Shown here piece by piece: positions 1 to 10,252 of a stretch of DNA of 64,000 bases (its first letter is position 1; every line of letters starts with the position of its first letter). The stretch is from Pseudomonas sp. CC120222-01a. Its GTDB lineage: Bacteria; Pseudomonadota; Gammaproteobacteria; Pseudomonadales; Pseudomonadaceae. The notes under the pieces are model-generated. The model was not told where the DNA came from. It did not search any database and saw only the letters and a list, made by a program, of their open reading frames with translations. The position numbers and the translations under genes were made by a program. Location of the stretch: contig NZ_QEQQ01000002.1 in the NCBI RefSeq assembly GCF_003097235.1, forward strand, positions 496,001 through 560,000, read 5' to 3'.

Positions 1-551
1 GGCGTTCGGTGGTGGTGGTGTCTTCGGGCGACCCGGGTGTATTCGCCATGGCGGCGGCGGTGCTCGAAGCCCTGCATGAGTCCAGCGACCCTGCCTGGCA
101 CCGCGTCGACCTTGAGATCCTGCCTGGCGTATCGGCTTCGCTGGCAACTGCCGCGCAAGCGGGCGCGCCGTTGGGGCATGACTTCTGTGTGATGTCGCTG
201 TCGGACAACCTCAAGCCTTGGTCGATCATCGAAAAACGCCTGGACCTGGCGGCCCAGGCGGATCTGGTGCTGGCCTTCTACAACCCGATTTCCAGATCCC
301 GGCCGCATCAGCTTGGCATGGCGCTGGAGGTCGTGCGCCGGCACCGTGATGGGCAGACGCCGGTGGTACTGGGGCGCGATATCGGCCGGCCGGGGCAGAC
401 GCTGAGGGTGGTGAGCCTGGCCGAGCTGACGCCGGAGATGGTCGACATGCGCACCATGGTACTGGTCGGTTCGTCCACTACCTGCACCTTCGACCGCGCC
501 AATGGCGGGCAGTGGGTCTACACCCCACGCTGGTACCCGGTCGCGCCCTGA
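1..551 (+). CDS. cobJ: Precorrin-3B C17-methyltransferase CobJ, 3' part (cut by left edge)
   Basis: The reading frame is open from the left edge (codons from base 3) to a TGA at 549-551, so about 183 C-terminal codons are present and the true start lies outside. Visible SAM-methyltransferase features are the glycine-rich SSGDPGVFAMA loop, the FYNPIS segment and a VLGRDIGRPGQ strand, typical of the tetrapyrrole methylase fold. CobJ methylates C17 of precorrin-3B and contracts the ring in aerobic cobalamin synthesis. In Pseudomonas it usually sits among other cob genes, which would lie to the left. It converges on the marC-like gene with a 9 bp gap. The family is clear; upstream length and any N-terminal fusion cannot be judged. 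Confidence 0.88.
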   Translation, partial: RSVVVVSSGDPGVFAMAAAVLEALHESSDPAWHRVDLEILPGVSASLATAAQAGAPLGHDFCVMSLSDNLKPWSIIEKRLDLAAQADLVLAFYNPISRSRPHQLGMALEVVRRHRDGQTPVVLGRDIGRPGQTLRVVSLAELTPEMVDMRTMVLVGSSTTCTFDRANGGQWVYTPRWYPVAP

Positions 552-560
552 GCTCGAGGG

Positions 561-1157
561 CTAACCGACCAGGTAGCCCTTGATCCCGGTAAAGATGATC
601 TGCGCCGCCAGGGCGCAGACGAACAGCCCCATCAAACGGCTGACGATCTGCAGGCCCTGGTCACCGAGCAGTTTCTCGATGCCGTGGGACAAGTACAGCA
701 CCAGCCCTACGGTGAAGCTGGCCAGCGCGATACTGACGATGGCCAGCAGCTTGTCGTCCCAGTGCGGTTGGCCCACCCCCATCACCAGCAGTGCACCGAT
801 GGTGCCGGGGCCGACGGTGAGCGGAATGGTCAGCGGTACGATGGTCACGTCCTGCTGCACATTGTCGGCCTGCACGGCCGGTTTGCCCTGGGCCATGCCC
901 AACGCCGAAATGAACAGCACGCTACCGGCACCGATGCGGAAGGCGTCGGCGGTAATGCCGAAGATGCCGAAGATCACCCGCCCGAACAGGTAAAGCAGCA
1001 CGCTGGCCACCAGCGCGGCAAAGGCGACCTTCCAGGCCAGCTGCTTGCGCTCCTTGCTGGAGTGGCCGCGGGTCAGGCTGATGAAGCACGACAGCACGAA
1101 GAACGGGCTATAGAGCACCAGCATCTTCAGGTAGACACTGAACAACTCGTGGAGCAT
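561..1157 (-). CDS. MarC family integral membrane protein
   Basis: A 198-residue, very hydrophobic protein with about six membrane segments. It carries the duplicated MarC signature: FISLTRGHSSKER near the N terminus and an IPLTVGPGTIGALLVMG stretch in the middle. The start at 1157 (MLHELFSVYLK) is chosen over an upstream ATG at 1220 because the upstream codons lie inside a REP element and an AAGGAT ribosome site precedes 1157. MarC proteins are inner-membrane proteins of unsettled function; the old link to multiple antibiotic resistance is doubtful. The gene stands alone between cobJ (convergent) and the REP pair behind retS. Confidence 0.88.
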   Translation of the reverse strand: MLHELFSVYLKMLVLYSPFFVLSCFISLTRGHSSKERKQLAWKVAFAALVASVLLYLFGRVIFGIFGITADAFRIGAGSVLFISALGMAQGKPAVQADNVQQDVTIVPLTIPLTVGPGTIGALLVMGVGQPHWDDKLLAIVSIALASFTVGLVLYLSHGIEKLLGDQGLQIVSRLMGLFVCALAAQIIFTGIKGYLVG

Positions 1158-1172
1158 GGGATGATCCTTGGT

Positions 1173-1287
1173 GTAGGAGCGGCCTTGTGTCGCGAAAGGG
1201 CCGCGCAGCGGCCCCGGCAATTTCTGCTGCGAAACTGAGAATCTGGGGCCGCTGCGCGACCCTTTCGCGACACAAGGCCGCTCCTAC
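1173..1287. repeat. Inverted pair of P. putida-type REP elements
   Basis: Two head-to-head copies, 1173-1214 and 1245-1287. Each has the GTAGGAGCGGCCTTGTGTCG arm followed by a GC palindrome, and they are separated by about 30 bp. The pair fills the gap between the marC start and the retS stop. The same arm recurs at about 5.55, 22.2, 30.4, 31.0 and 37.5 kb. Confidence 0.9.
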
Positions 1288-1307
1288 AAACAGCGCGTTC
1301 GGCGTGG

Positions 1308-4085
1308 TCAAGAAGTATGCGCAGGGTCAGCCTTGGCTTCGCGCTGATTGGCCCAGTACTGGATCAACTCGCGCAACTGTGACAGCTCCACCGGCTTGGC
1401 CATGTGCCCGTCCATGCCGGCCAGCCGTGCGCGCTCCTTGTGTTCTGCCAGTATATGCGCGGTCAGTGCCACCACCGGGGTGCGTTGGCGCTGGTTGGTG
1501 GTTTCCCAGGCACGCAGCTGCTGGGTCGCGGAGAAACCGTCCAGCACCGGCATTTCGCAGTCCATCAGCACCAGGTCGTAACGTTGCGCCTTCATCGCCT
1601 GCAAGGCCTCCTCGCCGTTGCTGGCGGTATCGGGTTCCAGGTTGAGCTTGCCGAGCATGCCGCGGATGACCTTGGTCGAGATGCTGTTGTCTTCGGCTAC
1701 CAGCACACGGAAGTCGCTCGGCAGCTCAAGCGTGCCCTGCGCGCCGGGCAGTGGTGCCGGGACGGCCTGCTCGCGGCCGCGCTGGGCCAGCTCTTCGGCC
1801 AGCGTGGTCTTCAGCGTATAACCGGCGACCGGCTTGGCGAGGATGCGCTTGACCCCGGCGTTACGCGCGATGACCTTGCTGGGCGCGTTGCTGATCCCGG
1901 TGAGCATCACCACCAGGATGTCGTGGTTCAGGCTCGGGTCTTCCTTGATCTTGGCCGCCAGCTGCATGCCGGTCATGCCTGGCATGTTCTGGTCCAGCAA
2001 CACGGCGTCGAAGTAGTCGCGCAGGTGCGCCTTGGTTCGCAGCAGGGCCAGCGCCTCCTTGCCGGACGGCACCGCGCTGACATTCATGCCCCAGGCGCTG
2101 CACTGTTGCACCAGGACCTTGCGGCAGGTGTCGTTGTCGTCCACCACCAGCACCCGGGCGTCGCGCAATGGGCCGTCCAGGTCTGCCGGGGGCTGCTCCA
2201 GGCGTGACGGGTCGAGCGGCAAGGTCAGCCACAGGGTGTTGCCCATGCTGGTGCTGCTCTTGATGCCGAACTCGCCTTGCATCAGGCCGATCAGCTGTTT
2301 GGCGATGACCAGCCCGAGGTGGCCGCCGAGTTTGTTGCTGGAGAGGAAGTGGTGGCTGTGCAGCTCGGCCTGCAGCAAGGCCTCGCGCTCGGCAGATGGC
2401 AGCGGTTCGCCACTGTCCTGCACGGCAATGCGCAGGCGCGGGATTTCACCGCGCTGGTCCAGTGCCACTACCAGCAGGATCTCGCCCTGGGAGGTGTTCT
2501 TCAGGGCATTTTCCAGCAGGCTCGACAGCGCCTGGCGCAAGCGCGTCGGGTCACCACTGATGACCCGCGGCACCTGCGGCTGGGTGAAGCTGATCAGCTC
2601 GATGTTCTGCTGCTCGGCCTTGGCGCGGAAAATGTTCAGGCAGTCCTCGATCAGGGCGTTCAGGTCGAACTGCACGTCATCCAGTTCGATCTGCCGCGAT
2701 TCGAGCTTGGATATGTCGAGAATCTCGTTGATCAGCGTCAGCAGCTCGTTGCCGGCGCTGTGGATGGTCTGCACATAGTCGCGCTGCTTGACCGACAGCG
2801 GCGTGCCGAGCAGCAGCTCGGTCATGCCCAGTACACCGTTCATGGGGGTACGGATTTCATGGCTGATCTTGGCCAGGAACTCCGCCTTGGCGTTGATCTC
2901 GGCGTCGCTGGCAGCCAATGCACGGCTGGCGCTGAAGCGCTCTTCGCTGATGCGCCGCAGGCGCTCGCTGACGGCCAGGTTGAGCAGCAGGCCGCTGGCC
3001 ACCGTCATGCCCAGGAGGATGCACAGCAGCCAGGGCGTCGAGGTGCGGGTCAGGCCGAGCAGGGCAGGCAGCAGCACCAGGCCACCAAGGTTGAACACCA
3101 GCATGGCGATGCTGAACAGGCGTGCAGGGGCATAGCCCTTGTACCAGTGGTAGCTGCTGGCCAGCAGCATGGTCACGCTGCCGATGGCCAGCAGGGCATA
3201 GGTCATCAGGTTGAGCGGCAAGGTGTCGACGAACAGCAGAATCAGGCCGCTGACTGCAGCGACCAGCATTTCACCCTGCAGCAGGCGGTTAAGCCGCGGC
3301 GAGTTGCAGGGGGCGAAGAAATGTTGGGTGAAATACAGCCCTGACAGCCCGGCCAGCACCAGGGTCAGGTAGGCGGCCGGGGTTTGCGCGCTGTGCCATA
3401 AATGCCACCACGGACCGCTGAGATTGAGCAGGATCAGGCCGCTGAGCAGCATCAGGCCGTGGTAAAGGGCGAGATACAGTGTGGTGCTGGAGCGGGTATA
3501 GATGAAGCGGATCAGGTTATGCAGGATGAGCATCACCAGGCCGCCGAACAGCATGCCGAACAGTAGCGGCTGGCTGTGGTCGGAGGCGGCTATCGCTGCA
3601 GGCTCCAGGCTTATCGCCGGGCGCAGTTGGTGCTCCGAGACCAGGCGCAGGTAGATATCCAGCGCATGCTGGCTGTTGGGCAAGGGTAATACATGGTCAC
3701 TGCCACGCAGGGTCGGGCTGCCATTGCCGTTGCCGGCCTGGCGGCCATGGTGCAGCTGGCGCAGCAGCCGGTCGCCATCGAGGGCGTACAGATCGAGGCG
3801 GGACAGGTCGGGGGCGAAGATGCGCAGCAGCTGCTCCTGGTCACCCGGTTCCAGGCGATAGTGCAGCCACAAGGCCTGGTCGGCCGGTGCGGCGTCGAGC
3901 TCACCCAGGGTGGTCGGGCTGAACTGGCTGCGATAGCGATCAGAGCGCACGTCGCTCAATTGCAGGTTGGCCTGTTCATCGAGCAGAACGGACCAGCCTC
4001 CGCCCTGATCGGCCGAAGCCGGCAACAGGCAGAACAAGGTCAGCAAGCTGACGATCAGAGCTGTGGCAATCCGAAGCCGACGCAC
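1308..4085 (-). CDS. retS: RetS-type hybrid sensor histidine kinase
   Basis: 925 residues in RetS order. A signal peptide (1-25) and a periplasmic 7TMR-DISMED2-like domain (about 28-165) come first, then seven membrane segments (about 175-380). A HisKA domain carries the phospho-acceptor in [15 protein letters not shown], with an HATPase region following. Two receivers are near 645-765 ([16 protein letters not shown]) and 790-910 ([16 protein letters not shown]). RetS restrains the GacS/GacA-RsmY/Z cascade and so sets the planktonic/biofilm balance. Position beside purD matches P. aeruginosa retS from memory, which supports the name over other hybrid kinases. The start is GTG at 4083-4085 behind GGAAGGGA at 7 nt. 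A REP pair follows its stop. Confidence 0.9.
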   Translation of the reverse strand: MRRLRIATALIVSLLTLFCLLPASADQGGGWSVLLDEQANLQLSDVRSDRYRSQFSPTTLGELDAAPADQALWLHYRLEPGDQEQLLRIFAPDLSRLDLYALDGDRLLRQLHHGRQAGNGNGSPTLRGSDHVLPLPNSQHALDIYLRLVSEHQLRPAISLEPAAIAASDHSQPLLFGMLFGGLVMLILHNLIRFIYTRSSTTLYLALYHGLMLLSGLILLNLSGPWWHLWHSAQTPAAYLTLVLAGLSGLYFTQHFFAPCNSPRLNRLLQGEMLVAAVSGLILLFVDTLPLNLMTYALLAIGSVTMLLASSYHWYKGYAPARLFSIAMLVFNLGGLVLLPALLGLTRTSTPWLLCILLGMTVASGLLLNLAVSERLRRISEERFSASRALAASDAEINAKAEFLAKISHEIRTPMNGVLGMTELLLGTPLSVKQRDYVQTIHSAGNELLTLINEILDISKLESRQIELDDVQFDLNALIEDCLNIFRAKAEQQNIELISFTQPQVPRVISGDPTRLRQALSSLLENALKNTSQGEILLVVALDQRGEIPRLRIAVQDSGEPLPSAEREALLQAELHSHHFLSSNKLGGHLGLVIAKQLIGLMQGEFGIKSSTSMGNTLWLTLPLDPSRLEQPPADLDGPLRDARVLVVDDNDTCRKVLVQQCSAWGMNVSAVPSGKEALALLRTKAHLRDYFDAVLLDQNMPGMTGMQLAAKIKEDPSLNHDILVVMLTGISNAPSKVIARNAGVKRILAKPVAGYTLKTTLAEELAQRGREQAVPAPLPGAQGTLELPSDFRVLVAEDNSISTKVIRGMLGKLNLEPDTASNGEEALQAMKAQRYDLVLMDCEMPVLDGFSATQQLRAWETTNQRQRTPVVALTAHILAEHKERARLAGMDGHMAKPVELSQLRELIQYWANQREAKADPAHTS

Positions 4086-4220
4086 TACGAGATCCCTTCC
4101 TAGCCGATGTGCCAGATACTAACTATGCGCGGCGCGCCAAGTCGAAGGCAAGGCCCCCATGGGGCCCTGTCGACGAGCCGGATGCCGCATGCACAAGCTG
4201 CTGCGGCAATCCGGTACAAC

Positions 4221-5516
4221 TTACTGCTGGTGCTCACCGCGCTCGCGGGCGATGGCCCGGTAGCCGATGTCGGTGCGGTAGAAGCTGCCGTTCCAGCTCA
4301 CTTCCTTGGCCAGGCGGTAGGCCTGCTGCTGGGCATCGGCAACGCTGGCGCCCATGGCAGTGGCGCAGAGCACGCGGCCGCCGTTGGTGACGACCTGGCC
4401 ATCCTTCAGCGAAGTACCGGCATGGAACACCTTGCCTTCGATCTTGGCGGCGGCATCCAGGCCGTTGATCACGTCGCCCTTGGCGTAGTCGCCCGGGTAA
4501 CCGCCGGCAGCCAGCACCACGCCCAGGCTCGGACGCGGGTCCCACTGTGCTTCGACCTTGTCCAGCGCCTTGGCGAAGGCGGCTTCGACCAGCAGCACCA
4601 GGCTCGACTCCAGGCGCAGCATGACGGGCTGGGTCTCAGGGTCGCCGAAACGGCAGTTGAACTCGATGACCTTGGGGTTGCCCGCCTTGTCGATCATCAG
4701 GCCGGCATACAGGAAGCCAGTGTAGACGTTGCCTTCTTCGGCCATGCCGCGCACGGTCGGCCAGATCACCTGGTCCATCACACGCTGGTGCACGTCCGGG
4801 GTAACTACCGGAGCAGGGGAGTAGGCGCCCATGCCGCCGGTGTTCGGGCCGGTGTCCTGATCGCCGACGCGCTTGTGGTCCTGGCTGGTGGCCATTGGCA
4901 GCACGTTGTGGCCGTCGACCATGACGATGAAGCTGGCTTCCTCGCCATCGAGGAACTCTTCGATGACCACACGCGAACCCGCCTCGCCGAAGGCGTTGCC
5001 GGCCAGCATGTCACGCACGGCGGCTTCGGCTTCTTCCAGGGTCATGGCGACGATCACGCCCTTGCCCGCAGCCAGGCCGTCGGCCTTGATCACGATCGGT
5101 GCGCCTTTTTCCTGCAGGTAGGCCAGGGCCGGCTCGATCTCGGTGAAGTTCTGGTAGTCGGCGGTCGGGATCTTGTGACGCGCCAGGAAGTCCTTGGTGA
5201 AGGCCTTGGAGCCTTCCAGCTGGGCCGCGCCCTTGGTCGGCCCAAAGCAGTCCAGGCCACGGCTGCGGAACAGGTCGACCACGCCGATCACCAGCGGCGC
5301 TTCCGGGCCGACGATGGTCAGGTTTACGTTCTTCTCGGCGAAGTCGGCCAGTTGCTCCAGCGCACACACGTCGATGGCGACGTTCTCGCATTTTGGCTCG
5401 ATGGCGGTGCCGGCGTTGCCCGGGGCAACGAAGACCTTCTCGACGCGTGGGTCCTGGGCGACTTTCCAGGCCAGGGCGTGCTCACGGCCGCCGCTGCCGA
5501 TGATCAAAACTTTCAT
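4221..5516 (-). CDS. purD: Phosphoribosylamine-glycine ligase
   Basis: 431 residues, normal length for PurD. It begins MKVLIIGSGGREHALAWK, the N-domain nucleotide loop. It has the ATP-grasp core (KADGLAAGKGV), the GGMGAYSPAPV motif and the VIEFNCRFGDPETQ metal/ATP site near the C-terminal third. It joins glycine to phosphoribosylamine with ATP in purine synthesis. It lies downstream of purH on the same strand, separated by a REP pair, so the two may be transcribed together but with an insertion between them. A 1070-codon open frame on the opposite strand across purD and purH is an antisense shadow. Confidence 0.97.
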   Translation of the reverse strand: MKVLIIGSGGREHALAWKVAQDPRVEKVFVAPGNAGTAIEPKCENVAIDVCALEQLADFAEKNVNLTIVGPEAPLVIGVVDLFRSRGLDCFGPTKGAAQLEGSKAFTKDFLARHKIPTADYQNFTEIEPALAYLQEKGAPIVIKADGLAAGKGVIVAMTLEEAEAAVRDMLAGNAFGEAGSRVVIEEFLDGEEASFIVMVDGHNVLPMATSQDHKRVGDQDTGPNTGGMGAYSPAPVVTPDVHQRVMDQVIWPTVRGMAEEGNVYTGFLYAGLMIDKAGNPKVIEFNCRFGDPETQPVMLRLESSLVLLVEAAFAKALDKVEAQWDPRPSLGVVLAAGGYPGDYAKGDVINGLDAAAKIEGKVFHAGTSLKDGQVVTNGGRVLCATAMGASVADAQQQAYRLAKEVSWNGSFYRTDIGYRAIARERGEHQQ

Positions 5517-5553
5517 GTCAAAACCTCTGTTTGGCGGCGAACCTCGTCCCGGT

Positions 5554-5667
5554 GTAGGAGCGGCCTTGTGTCGCGAAAGGACCGCAGTGCGGTCCCGGGA
5601 TTTTTGCTGTATTGCAAAGGTCCGGGGGCTGCTGTGCAGCCCTTTCGCGACACAAGGCCGCTCCTAC
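5554..5667. repeat. Inverted REP pair between purH and purD
   Basis: Two opposed REP copies, about 5554-5598 and 5625-5667, with the GTAGGAGCGGCCTTGTGTCG arms facing outward. They lie inside the presumptive purH-purD transcript, so their stem-loops could uncouple expression or protect the upstream message. Confidence 0.9.
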
Positions 5668-5696
5668 AGGGGCCGAGGCTCGGCCGACCATCTGAA

Positions 5697-7304
5697 TTAG
5701 TGGCGGAAGTGGCGCATGCCGGTAAAGACCATCGCGATGCCTGCCTCGTCGGCAGCAGCGATAACCTCGGCATCACGCATCGAACCACCCGGCTGGATCA
5801 CGGCGCTGATACCCACTTTAGCCGCATTGTCGATGCCGTCACGGAACGGGAAGAACGCGTCCGATGCCATGACCGCACCCTGCACCTGCAGGCCGGCATG
5901 CTCGGCCTTGATGGCGGCGATGCGGGCGGAGTTGACGCGGCTCATCTGGCCGGCGCCGACACCGATGGTCTGGCGCTGCTTGGCGTAGACGATGGCGTTG
6001 GACTTGACGAACTTGGCCACTTTCCAGGCGAACACCAGGTCGTGGATCTCTTGCTCGGTCGGTGCACGCTTGGTGACAATCTTCAGGTCATCGGCGGTGA
6101 TCATGCCGATATCGCGGCTCTGCACCAGCAGGCCACCGTTGACGCGCTTGAAGTCCCAACCGGCAGCGCGCTCGGCTGGCCACTCGCCGCATTCCAGCAG
6201 ACGCACGTTCTGCTTGGCCGCTACCACGTCGCGGGCAGCCTGGGAGATTTTCGGCGCGATGATCACTTCGACGAACTGACGGTCGACGATGGCCTGGGCG
6301 GTTTCGCCGTCCAGCTCGCGGTTGAAGGCGATAATGCCGCCGAACGCCGACTCGGTGTCGGTGGCGTAGGCCAGGTCGTAGGCCTTGCGAATGCCGCCTT
6401 CGTCTTCAGGCACCACGGCCACGCCGCATGGGTTGGCGTGCTTGACGATGACGCAGGCCGGCTTGACGAAGCTCTTCACGCACTCCAGCGCGGCGTCGGT
6501 GTCGGCCACGTTGTTGAACGACAGTTCCTTGCCCTGCAGCTGCACGGCAGTGGAAATGCTGGCTTCGCCTTTCTTGGCTTCAACGTAGAACGCCGCGCTC
6601 TGGTGCGGGTTCTCGCCGTAGCGCATTTCCTGGGCCTTGACGAACTGGCTGTTGAAGGTGCGCGGGAACTCGCTGCGCGCGGAGGTCGACAGGGTTTCTT
6701 TGGCCTGGTCGATGGTGCCCATGTAGTTGGCGATCATGCCGTCGTAGGCGGCAGTGTGCTCGAACGCCTTGAGCATCAGGTCGAAGCGCTGGGCGTAGGT
6801 CAGGCCACCGGCCTTCAGGCCTTCCAGCACGCCGGCGTAGTCGCTGGCGTTGACCACGATGGCGACGTCCTTGTGGTTCTTGGCCGCCGAACGGACCATG
6901 GTTGGGCCGCCGATGTCGATGTTCTCGATGGCGGTCGGCAGGTCACAGCCAGGCTTGGAAATGGTGGCTTCGAACGGGTACAGGTTGACGGCAACCAGGT
7001 CGATCGGCTTGATGCCGTGCTCGTTCATGATGGCGTCGTCGGTGCCGCGACGGCCGAGGATGCCACCGTGGATCTTCGGGTGCAGGGTCTTGACCCGGCC
7101 ATCCATCATTTCAGCGAAGCCAGTGTAGTCGGCCACTTCCACCGCGTTCACACCGTTGTCCTTGAGCAGCTTGTAGGTGCCGCCGGTGGACAGGATCTCG
7201 ACACCAAGCTGTTGCAGCTCACGGGCGAATTCGAGGATACCGGTCTTGTCGGAGACGCTGATCAGGGCGCGGCGGACTGGCAGGCGGGTAGTCTGGTCGG
7301 TCAT
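5697..7304 (-). CDS. purH: Bifunctional AICAR transformylase / IMP cyclohydrolase
   Basis: 535 residues from the start at 7304 ([22 protein letters not shown]). An in-frame ATG four codons upstream (7316) is less likely because known PurH proteins begin at MTDQ. The N-terminal MGS-like domain (about 1-150) has SVSDKTG and [13 protein letters not shown]; the C-terminal transformylase domain has IVKHANPCG and AFGGIIAFN. It performs the last two steps to IMP, formyl transfer to AICAR and ring closure. The upstream gap holds the fis terminator, so purH probably has its own promoter there. Confidence 0.97.
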   Translation of the reverse strand: MTDQTTRLPVRRALISVSDKTGILEFARELQQLGVEILSTGGTYKLLKDNGVNAVEVADYTGFAEMMDGRVKTLHPKIHGGILGRRGTDDAIMNEHGIKPIDLVAVNLYPFEATISKPGCDLPTAIENIDIGGPTMVRSAAKNHKDVAIVVNASDYAGVLEGLKAGGLTYAQRFDLMLKAFEHTAAYDGMIANYMGTIDQAKETLSTSARSEFPRTFNSQFVKAQEMRYGENPHQSAAFYVEAKKGEASISTAVQLQGKELSFNNVADTDAALECVKSFVKPACVIVKHANPCGVAVVPEDEGGIRKAYDLAYATDTESAFGGIIAFNRELDGETAQAIVDRQFVEVIIAPKISQAARDVVAAKQNVRLLECGEWPAERAAGWDFKRVNGGLLVQSRDIGMITADDLKIVTKRAPTEQEIHDLVFAWKVAKFVKSNAIVYAKQRQTIGVGAGQMSRVNSARIAAIKAEHAGLQVQGAVMASDAFFPFRDGIDNAAKVGISAVIQPGGSMRDAEVIAAADEAGIAMVFTGMRHFRH

Positions 7305-7334
7305 TTCGGGTTCCAATAACGCGGTGGAGTCAGC

Positions 7335-7367
7335 AAAAAAGGCGTCTCTTCGCAGAGGCCGCCTTTT
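7335..7367 (-). terminator. Rho-independent terminator after fis
   Basis: On the minus strand a GGCG...CGCC stem (7341-7364) with an inner CTCT/AGAG stem and a TTCG-type loop is followed by six T (A tract at 7335-7340 on the plus strand). It sits just past the fis stop and before purH. Confidence 0.75.
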
Positions 7368-7384
7368 CTGATTGGGATTCTGGC

Positions 7385-7705
7385 TTACAACAAGTCGTAC
7401 TGCTTGAGCTTCTTGCGCAGGGTGCCACGGTTGAGCCCGAGCATCTCGCTGGCCTTGGTCTGGTTGCCCTTCACGTAGTTCATCACGCTTTCGAGCAGGG
7501 GCGCCTCGACTTCGGAGAGCACCAGGTTGTACACGTCGGTGACGGTCGCGCCTTCCAGGTGTGCGAAGTAGTTGTGCAGCGCCTTCTCGACGCTGTCGCG
7601 AAGGGTCTGGCCCTCTTCGCTCGGCGTGTTGAGGTGCTGTTTGAGGTTGGCGTTGTCGCTCACGGGCGTTGTTCCACTCACTAATGTCTCAGTCATCATC
7701 GTCAT
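7385..7705 (-). CDS. fis: Nucleoid-associated DNA-binding protein Fis
   Basis: 106 residues. The C-terminal third is the Fis helix-turn-helix ([23 protein letters not shown]); the preceding helices ([13 protein letters not shown]) match the dimer core. Fis bends DNA and modulates rRNA, recombination and growth-phase genes. Its start overlaps the dusB stop by 4 nt, the classic dus-fis operon, so translational coupling is likely. The N-terminal start is slightly uncertain because two Met codons lie close together (MTMM). Confidence 0.95.
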   Translation of the reverse strand: MTMMTETLVSGTTPVSDNANLKQHLNTPSEEGQTLRDSVEKALHNYFAHLEGATVTDVYNLVLSEVEAPLLESVMNYVKGNQTKASEMLGLNRGTLRKKLKQYDLL

Positions 7706-8715
7706 GCGGCCACCCCTTGTCCGTCCTCTGTCTCAAGGCTCTGTCGACGTTCGCTGAAATATTCGCGAACGTTGGCGCACTGCGCTTGTGTGTCTTCCAA
7801 AGCGTTGAACCGGGAGCGAAACTCCTTGCCGCCGGGTCGTGTTGCCAGGTACCAGCCCACATGCTTGCGGGCGATACGCACGCCCATTACATCGCCATAG
7901 AAGGCATGCAGCGCGGCCAGGTGCTCCAGCAGGATGCGTTCCACTTCGTCCAACTGCGGGGCCGGCAAATGCTGGCCAGTCCCCAAAAAATGTTCGATCT
8001 CGCGAAAGATCCACGGCCGCCCCTGGGCAGCCCGGCCAATCAGCAAGCCGTCGACCCCGGTGGCATCCAGCACCGCCCGGGCCTTTTCTGGCGAAGTGAT
8101 ATCGCCATTGGCGAAAACCGGGATCGACACCGCCTGCTTGATGGCAGCGATGGTGTCGTATTCGGCTTCGCCGGTGTACAGGTCGGCGCGTGTGCGGCCA
8201 TGCACCGCCAGCGCCTGGATACCGGCCTGTTCGGCGATCTTCGCCACGTTCAGGCCGTTCTTGTTCGCCCGGTCCCAGCCGGTACGGATTTTCAGCGTCA
8301 CCGGTACGTCCACCGCGCCGACCACGGCGTGGAGGATTTCGGTGACCAGAGCTTCATCTCTCAATAAAGCAGAGCCTGCAGCTTTGTTGCAGACTTTTTT
8401 TGCCGGGCAGCCCATGTTGATATCGATGATCTGGGCGCCTGCCTCGACGTTGGCTCGGGCCGCCGCCGCCATCATCTGCGCATCACCACCGGCGATCTGT
8501 ACCGAGCGTGGCTCGGGATCACCTTCATGGATGCGGCGCAGGCTGGACTTGCGGCTGTTCCACAGGCTCATGTCGCTGCTGACCATCTCCGACACCACCA
8601 TGCCGGCGCCCAGGCGCTTGCAAAGTGTACGGAAAGGCTGGTCCGTGACCCCGGCCATGGGCGCGAGGATCAGGTTGTTGCGTAGTGTGTATGGGCCGAT
8701 GCGTACCGCCGACAT
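7702..8715 (-). CDS. dusB: tRNA-dihydrouridine synthase DusB
   Basis: 337 residues from the start at 8715 ([25 protein letters not shown]). Longer in-frame starts up to 8820 would add residues not found in the family. FMN-barrel motifs are [14 protein letters not shown], the catalytic-Cys loop [19 protein letters not shown] and the [13 protein letters not shown] phosphate-binding region. It reduces specific uridines in tRNA to dihydrouridine. It is the first gene of the dusB-fis operon. Confidence 0.95.
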   Translation of the reverse strand: MSAVRIGPYTLRNNLILAPMAGVTDQPFRTLCKRLGAGMVVSEMVSSDMSLWNSRKSSLRRIHEGDPEPRSVQIAGGDAQMMAAAARANVEAGAQIIDINMGCPAKKVCNKAAGSALLRDEALVTEILHAVVGAVDVPVTLKIRTGWDRANKNGLNVAKIAEQAGIQALAVHGRTRADLYTGEAEYDTIAAIKQAVSIPVFANGDITSPEKARAVLDATGVDGLLIGRAAQGRPWIFREIEHFLGTGQHLPAPQLDEVERILLEHLAALHAFYGDVMGVRIARKHVGWYLATRPGGKEFRSRFNALEDTQAQCANVREYFSERRQSLETEDGQGVAA

Positions 8716-8890
8716 AGGTGTTCCCTGTTGTGGGGCCGAATCATTGGAGTCGAAAAAGGGTTGGCATGATACCCGCTCTCGGTGACCGGATAAAGAAGGA
8801 TTTGGATAAATTCTGAGCAACTGCAGCCTTATGCCCGAGGGTTTGCGACAGCCCGCTGGCGCCGATAATCCGGCTGCCAGCCATGGGGTG

Positions 8891-10210
8891 TCACTCCGGG
8901 GAGCGGAAGCTGAGGCTGTAGTTCACGGCCTTGGGACCTGGGTCGAGAATATCCAGGGCGATGTGGATCGGCGTCTGGCTGGGCATTTCGCCGCGCCCGG
9001 CCAATTCACCCGACAGGTACTCGCTGGGCTTGAACCGACGGCTGGCGATCAGCTGGCCGTTGAGGTCGGCGAAGCGCAGCTCCAGCAGCGGGAACGGCTG
9101 GGCGAACGGTGCGCGGTTGTAGATGATCGCATCGACGATCAGCGCGCCCTTGAAGTCCGGGTGGCTGCGCACCACCAGGTTGCTGCTCTTGATTCGGCCG
9201 ATATCGACGCGGGTCGGCACCTGGCAGCCGAGCATCGGGCACAGTTGCTGGAAGATTGGCCGGTACTGGTCCTGGCGGGCCAACTCGTCGAAGTGGAACC
9301 ACACGTACTGGAATGCCAGCAGGCCAGCGGCCAGCAGGGTCAGGAAACTCCAGAGCAGGCGCTTGCCCCAGTTGGGTCGGGGTTTCTCCCAACCCAGCTG
9401 CAGCGGGTCGTCGACCACGTCGACCAGCGGCTCCTTGCGTGACGGGCGCTCAGGCTTGGCGGCGAAGCCGGGCTCCAGGCGTTCGCCGGGCAGCGGCTCG
9501 TGCGGGTCGTCATCGCGGGCTGACAAATGGAGGTCGGTGTCGTCGTCGTCACGGGCGCTCAGGCCCTTTTCGTGAATGACGTCGTCGTCGTGTTCATCGA
9601 ACCGTTGCGTGGGCTCTGGCTCGGCAGCGCGTTGCGCCGGCGGTTCGTCGTCGAGGTCCAGGTCCAGGTTGCCACCGAGGGTCGGCTCGGTGCGGTCGCC
9701 CGGCTCCGGCTCCAGAGGCTGTTCGTCCAGCAGCACCGGCGCCGGGTCATGGGCCTCGAGCGGTTCATGGCGGTCGTCGGTCGCGGTGCCGAACAATTCA
9801 TCTTCATGCTCATCGCTAGCCGGTTCGTCGCGACGGGCCTGCAGGGCACCGGCCTTGCTATCCGGGCCGGGCTCGGCAGGTTCGCCACGGCGTTCGAGGC
9901 GCGCGAGTTCCTGGTCCAGGTCGAGTTCATCCAGGGCCTGGGCGGTGATGGCCCAGGCCTCTTTCTCGACCGGCGGCGGCTCGCTGGCGACCGGTTCGGG
10001 CGCGGCAACCGGTTCGACCACCGCGGGCGGTGGCGCATCGGGGGCAACGCCGGTCTTGGCACGGTTCTGCTCCAGCAACTGCTTGGCCGCATTGAACACC
10101 TGCAGGCAGTGACCGCAGCGCACGACGCCGCGAGCCACGCTCAACTGGTGATGGGTGACGCGAAAGCTGGTCTGGCAATGCGGGCACTGGGTGACGAAAC
10201 TGTCGGTCAT
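8891..10210 (-). CDS. Zinc-ribbon / DUF3426 membrane protein of unknown function
   Basis: 439 residues in three parts. An N-terminal MJ0042-type zinc ribbon has Cys pairs CPHC (about 9-12) and CGHC (about 32-35). A long acidic, low-complexity linker rich in E, D and P follows (about 60-280). One membrane segment (about 283-305, LLWSFLTLLAAGLLAFQYVW) leads to a C-terminal DUF3426 domain that should be periplasmic. Function is not known to me. It lies between prmA and dusB on the same strand, an order conserved in pseudomonads by memory, so it may share their transcript. The zinc ribbon would be cytoplasmic, which suggests a sensor or tether rather than an enzyme. Confidence 0.85.
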   Translation of the reverse strand: MTDSFVTQCPHCQTSFRVTHHQLSVARGVVRCGHCLQVFNAAKQLLEQNRAKTGVAPDAPPPAVVEPVAAPEPVASEPPPVEKEAWAITAQALDELDLDQELARLERRGEPAEPGPDSKAGALQARRDEPASDEHEDELFGTATDDRHEPLEAHDPAPVLLDEQPLEPEPGDRTEPTLGGNLDLDLDDEPPAQRAAEPEPTQRFDEHDDDVIHEKGLSARDDDDTDLHLSARDDDPHEPLPGERLEPGFAAKPERPSRKEPLVDVVDDPLQLGWEKPRPNWGKRLLWSFLTLLAAGLLAFQYVWFHFDELARQDQYRPIFQQLCPMLGCQVPTRVDIGRIKSSNLVVRSHPDFKGALIVDAIIYNRAPFAQPFPLLELRFADLNGQLIASRRFKPSEYLSGELAGRGEMPSQTPIHIALDILDPGPKAVNYSLSFRSPE

Positions 10211-10252
10211 GCGGCGATCCGGGAGCTGTGCAGAGAACTATTCTAGGCCCGC

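Noticed and set aside
1173..1287. Repeated inverted blocks as a CRISPR array
   Set aside because: Units are single opposed pairs at dispersed sites with palindromic heads, not evenly spaced direct repeats; they match REP elements.
4107..7319. 1070-codon open frame antisense to purD and purH
   Set aside because: It is a shadow of high-GC third positions in two well-recognised genes; its composition (G, H, A, V, D-rich) has no domain and it has no ribosome site.
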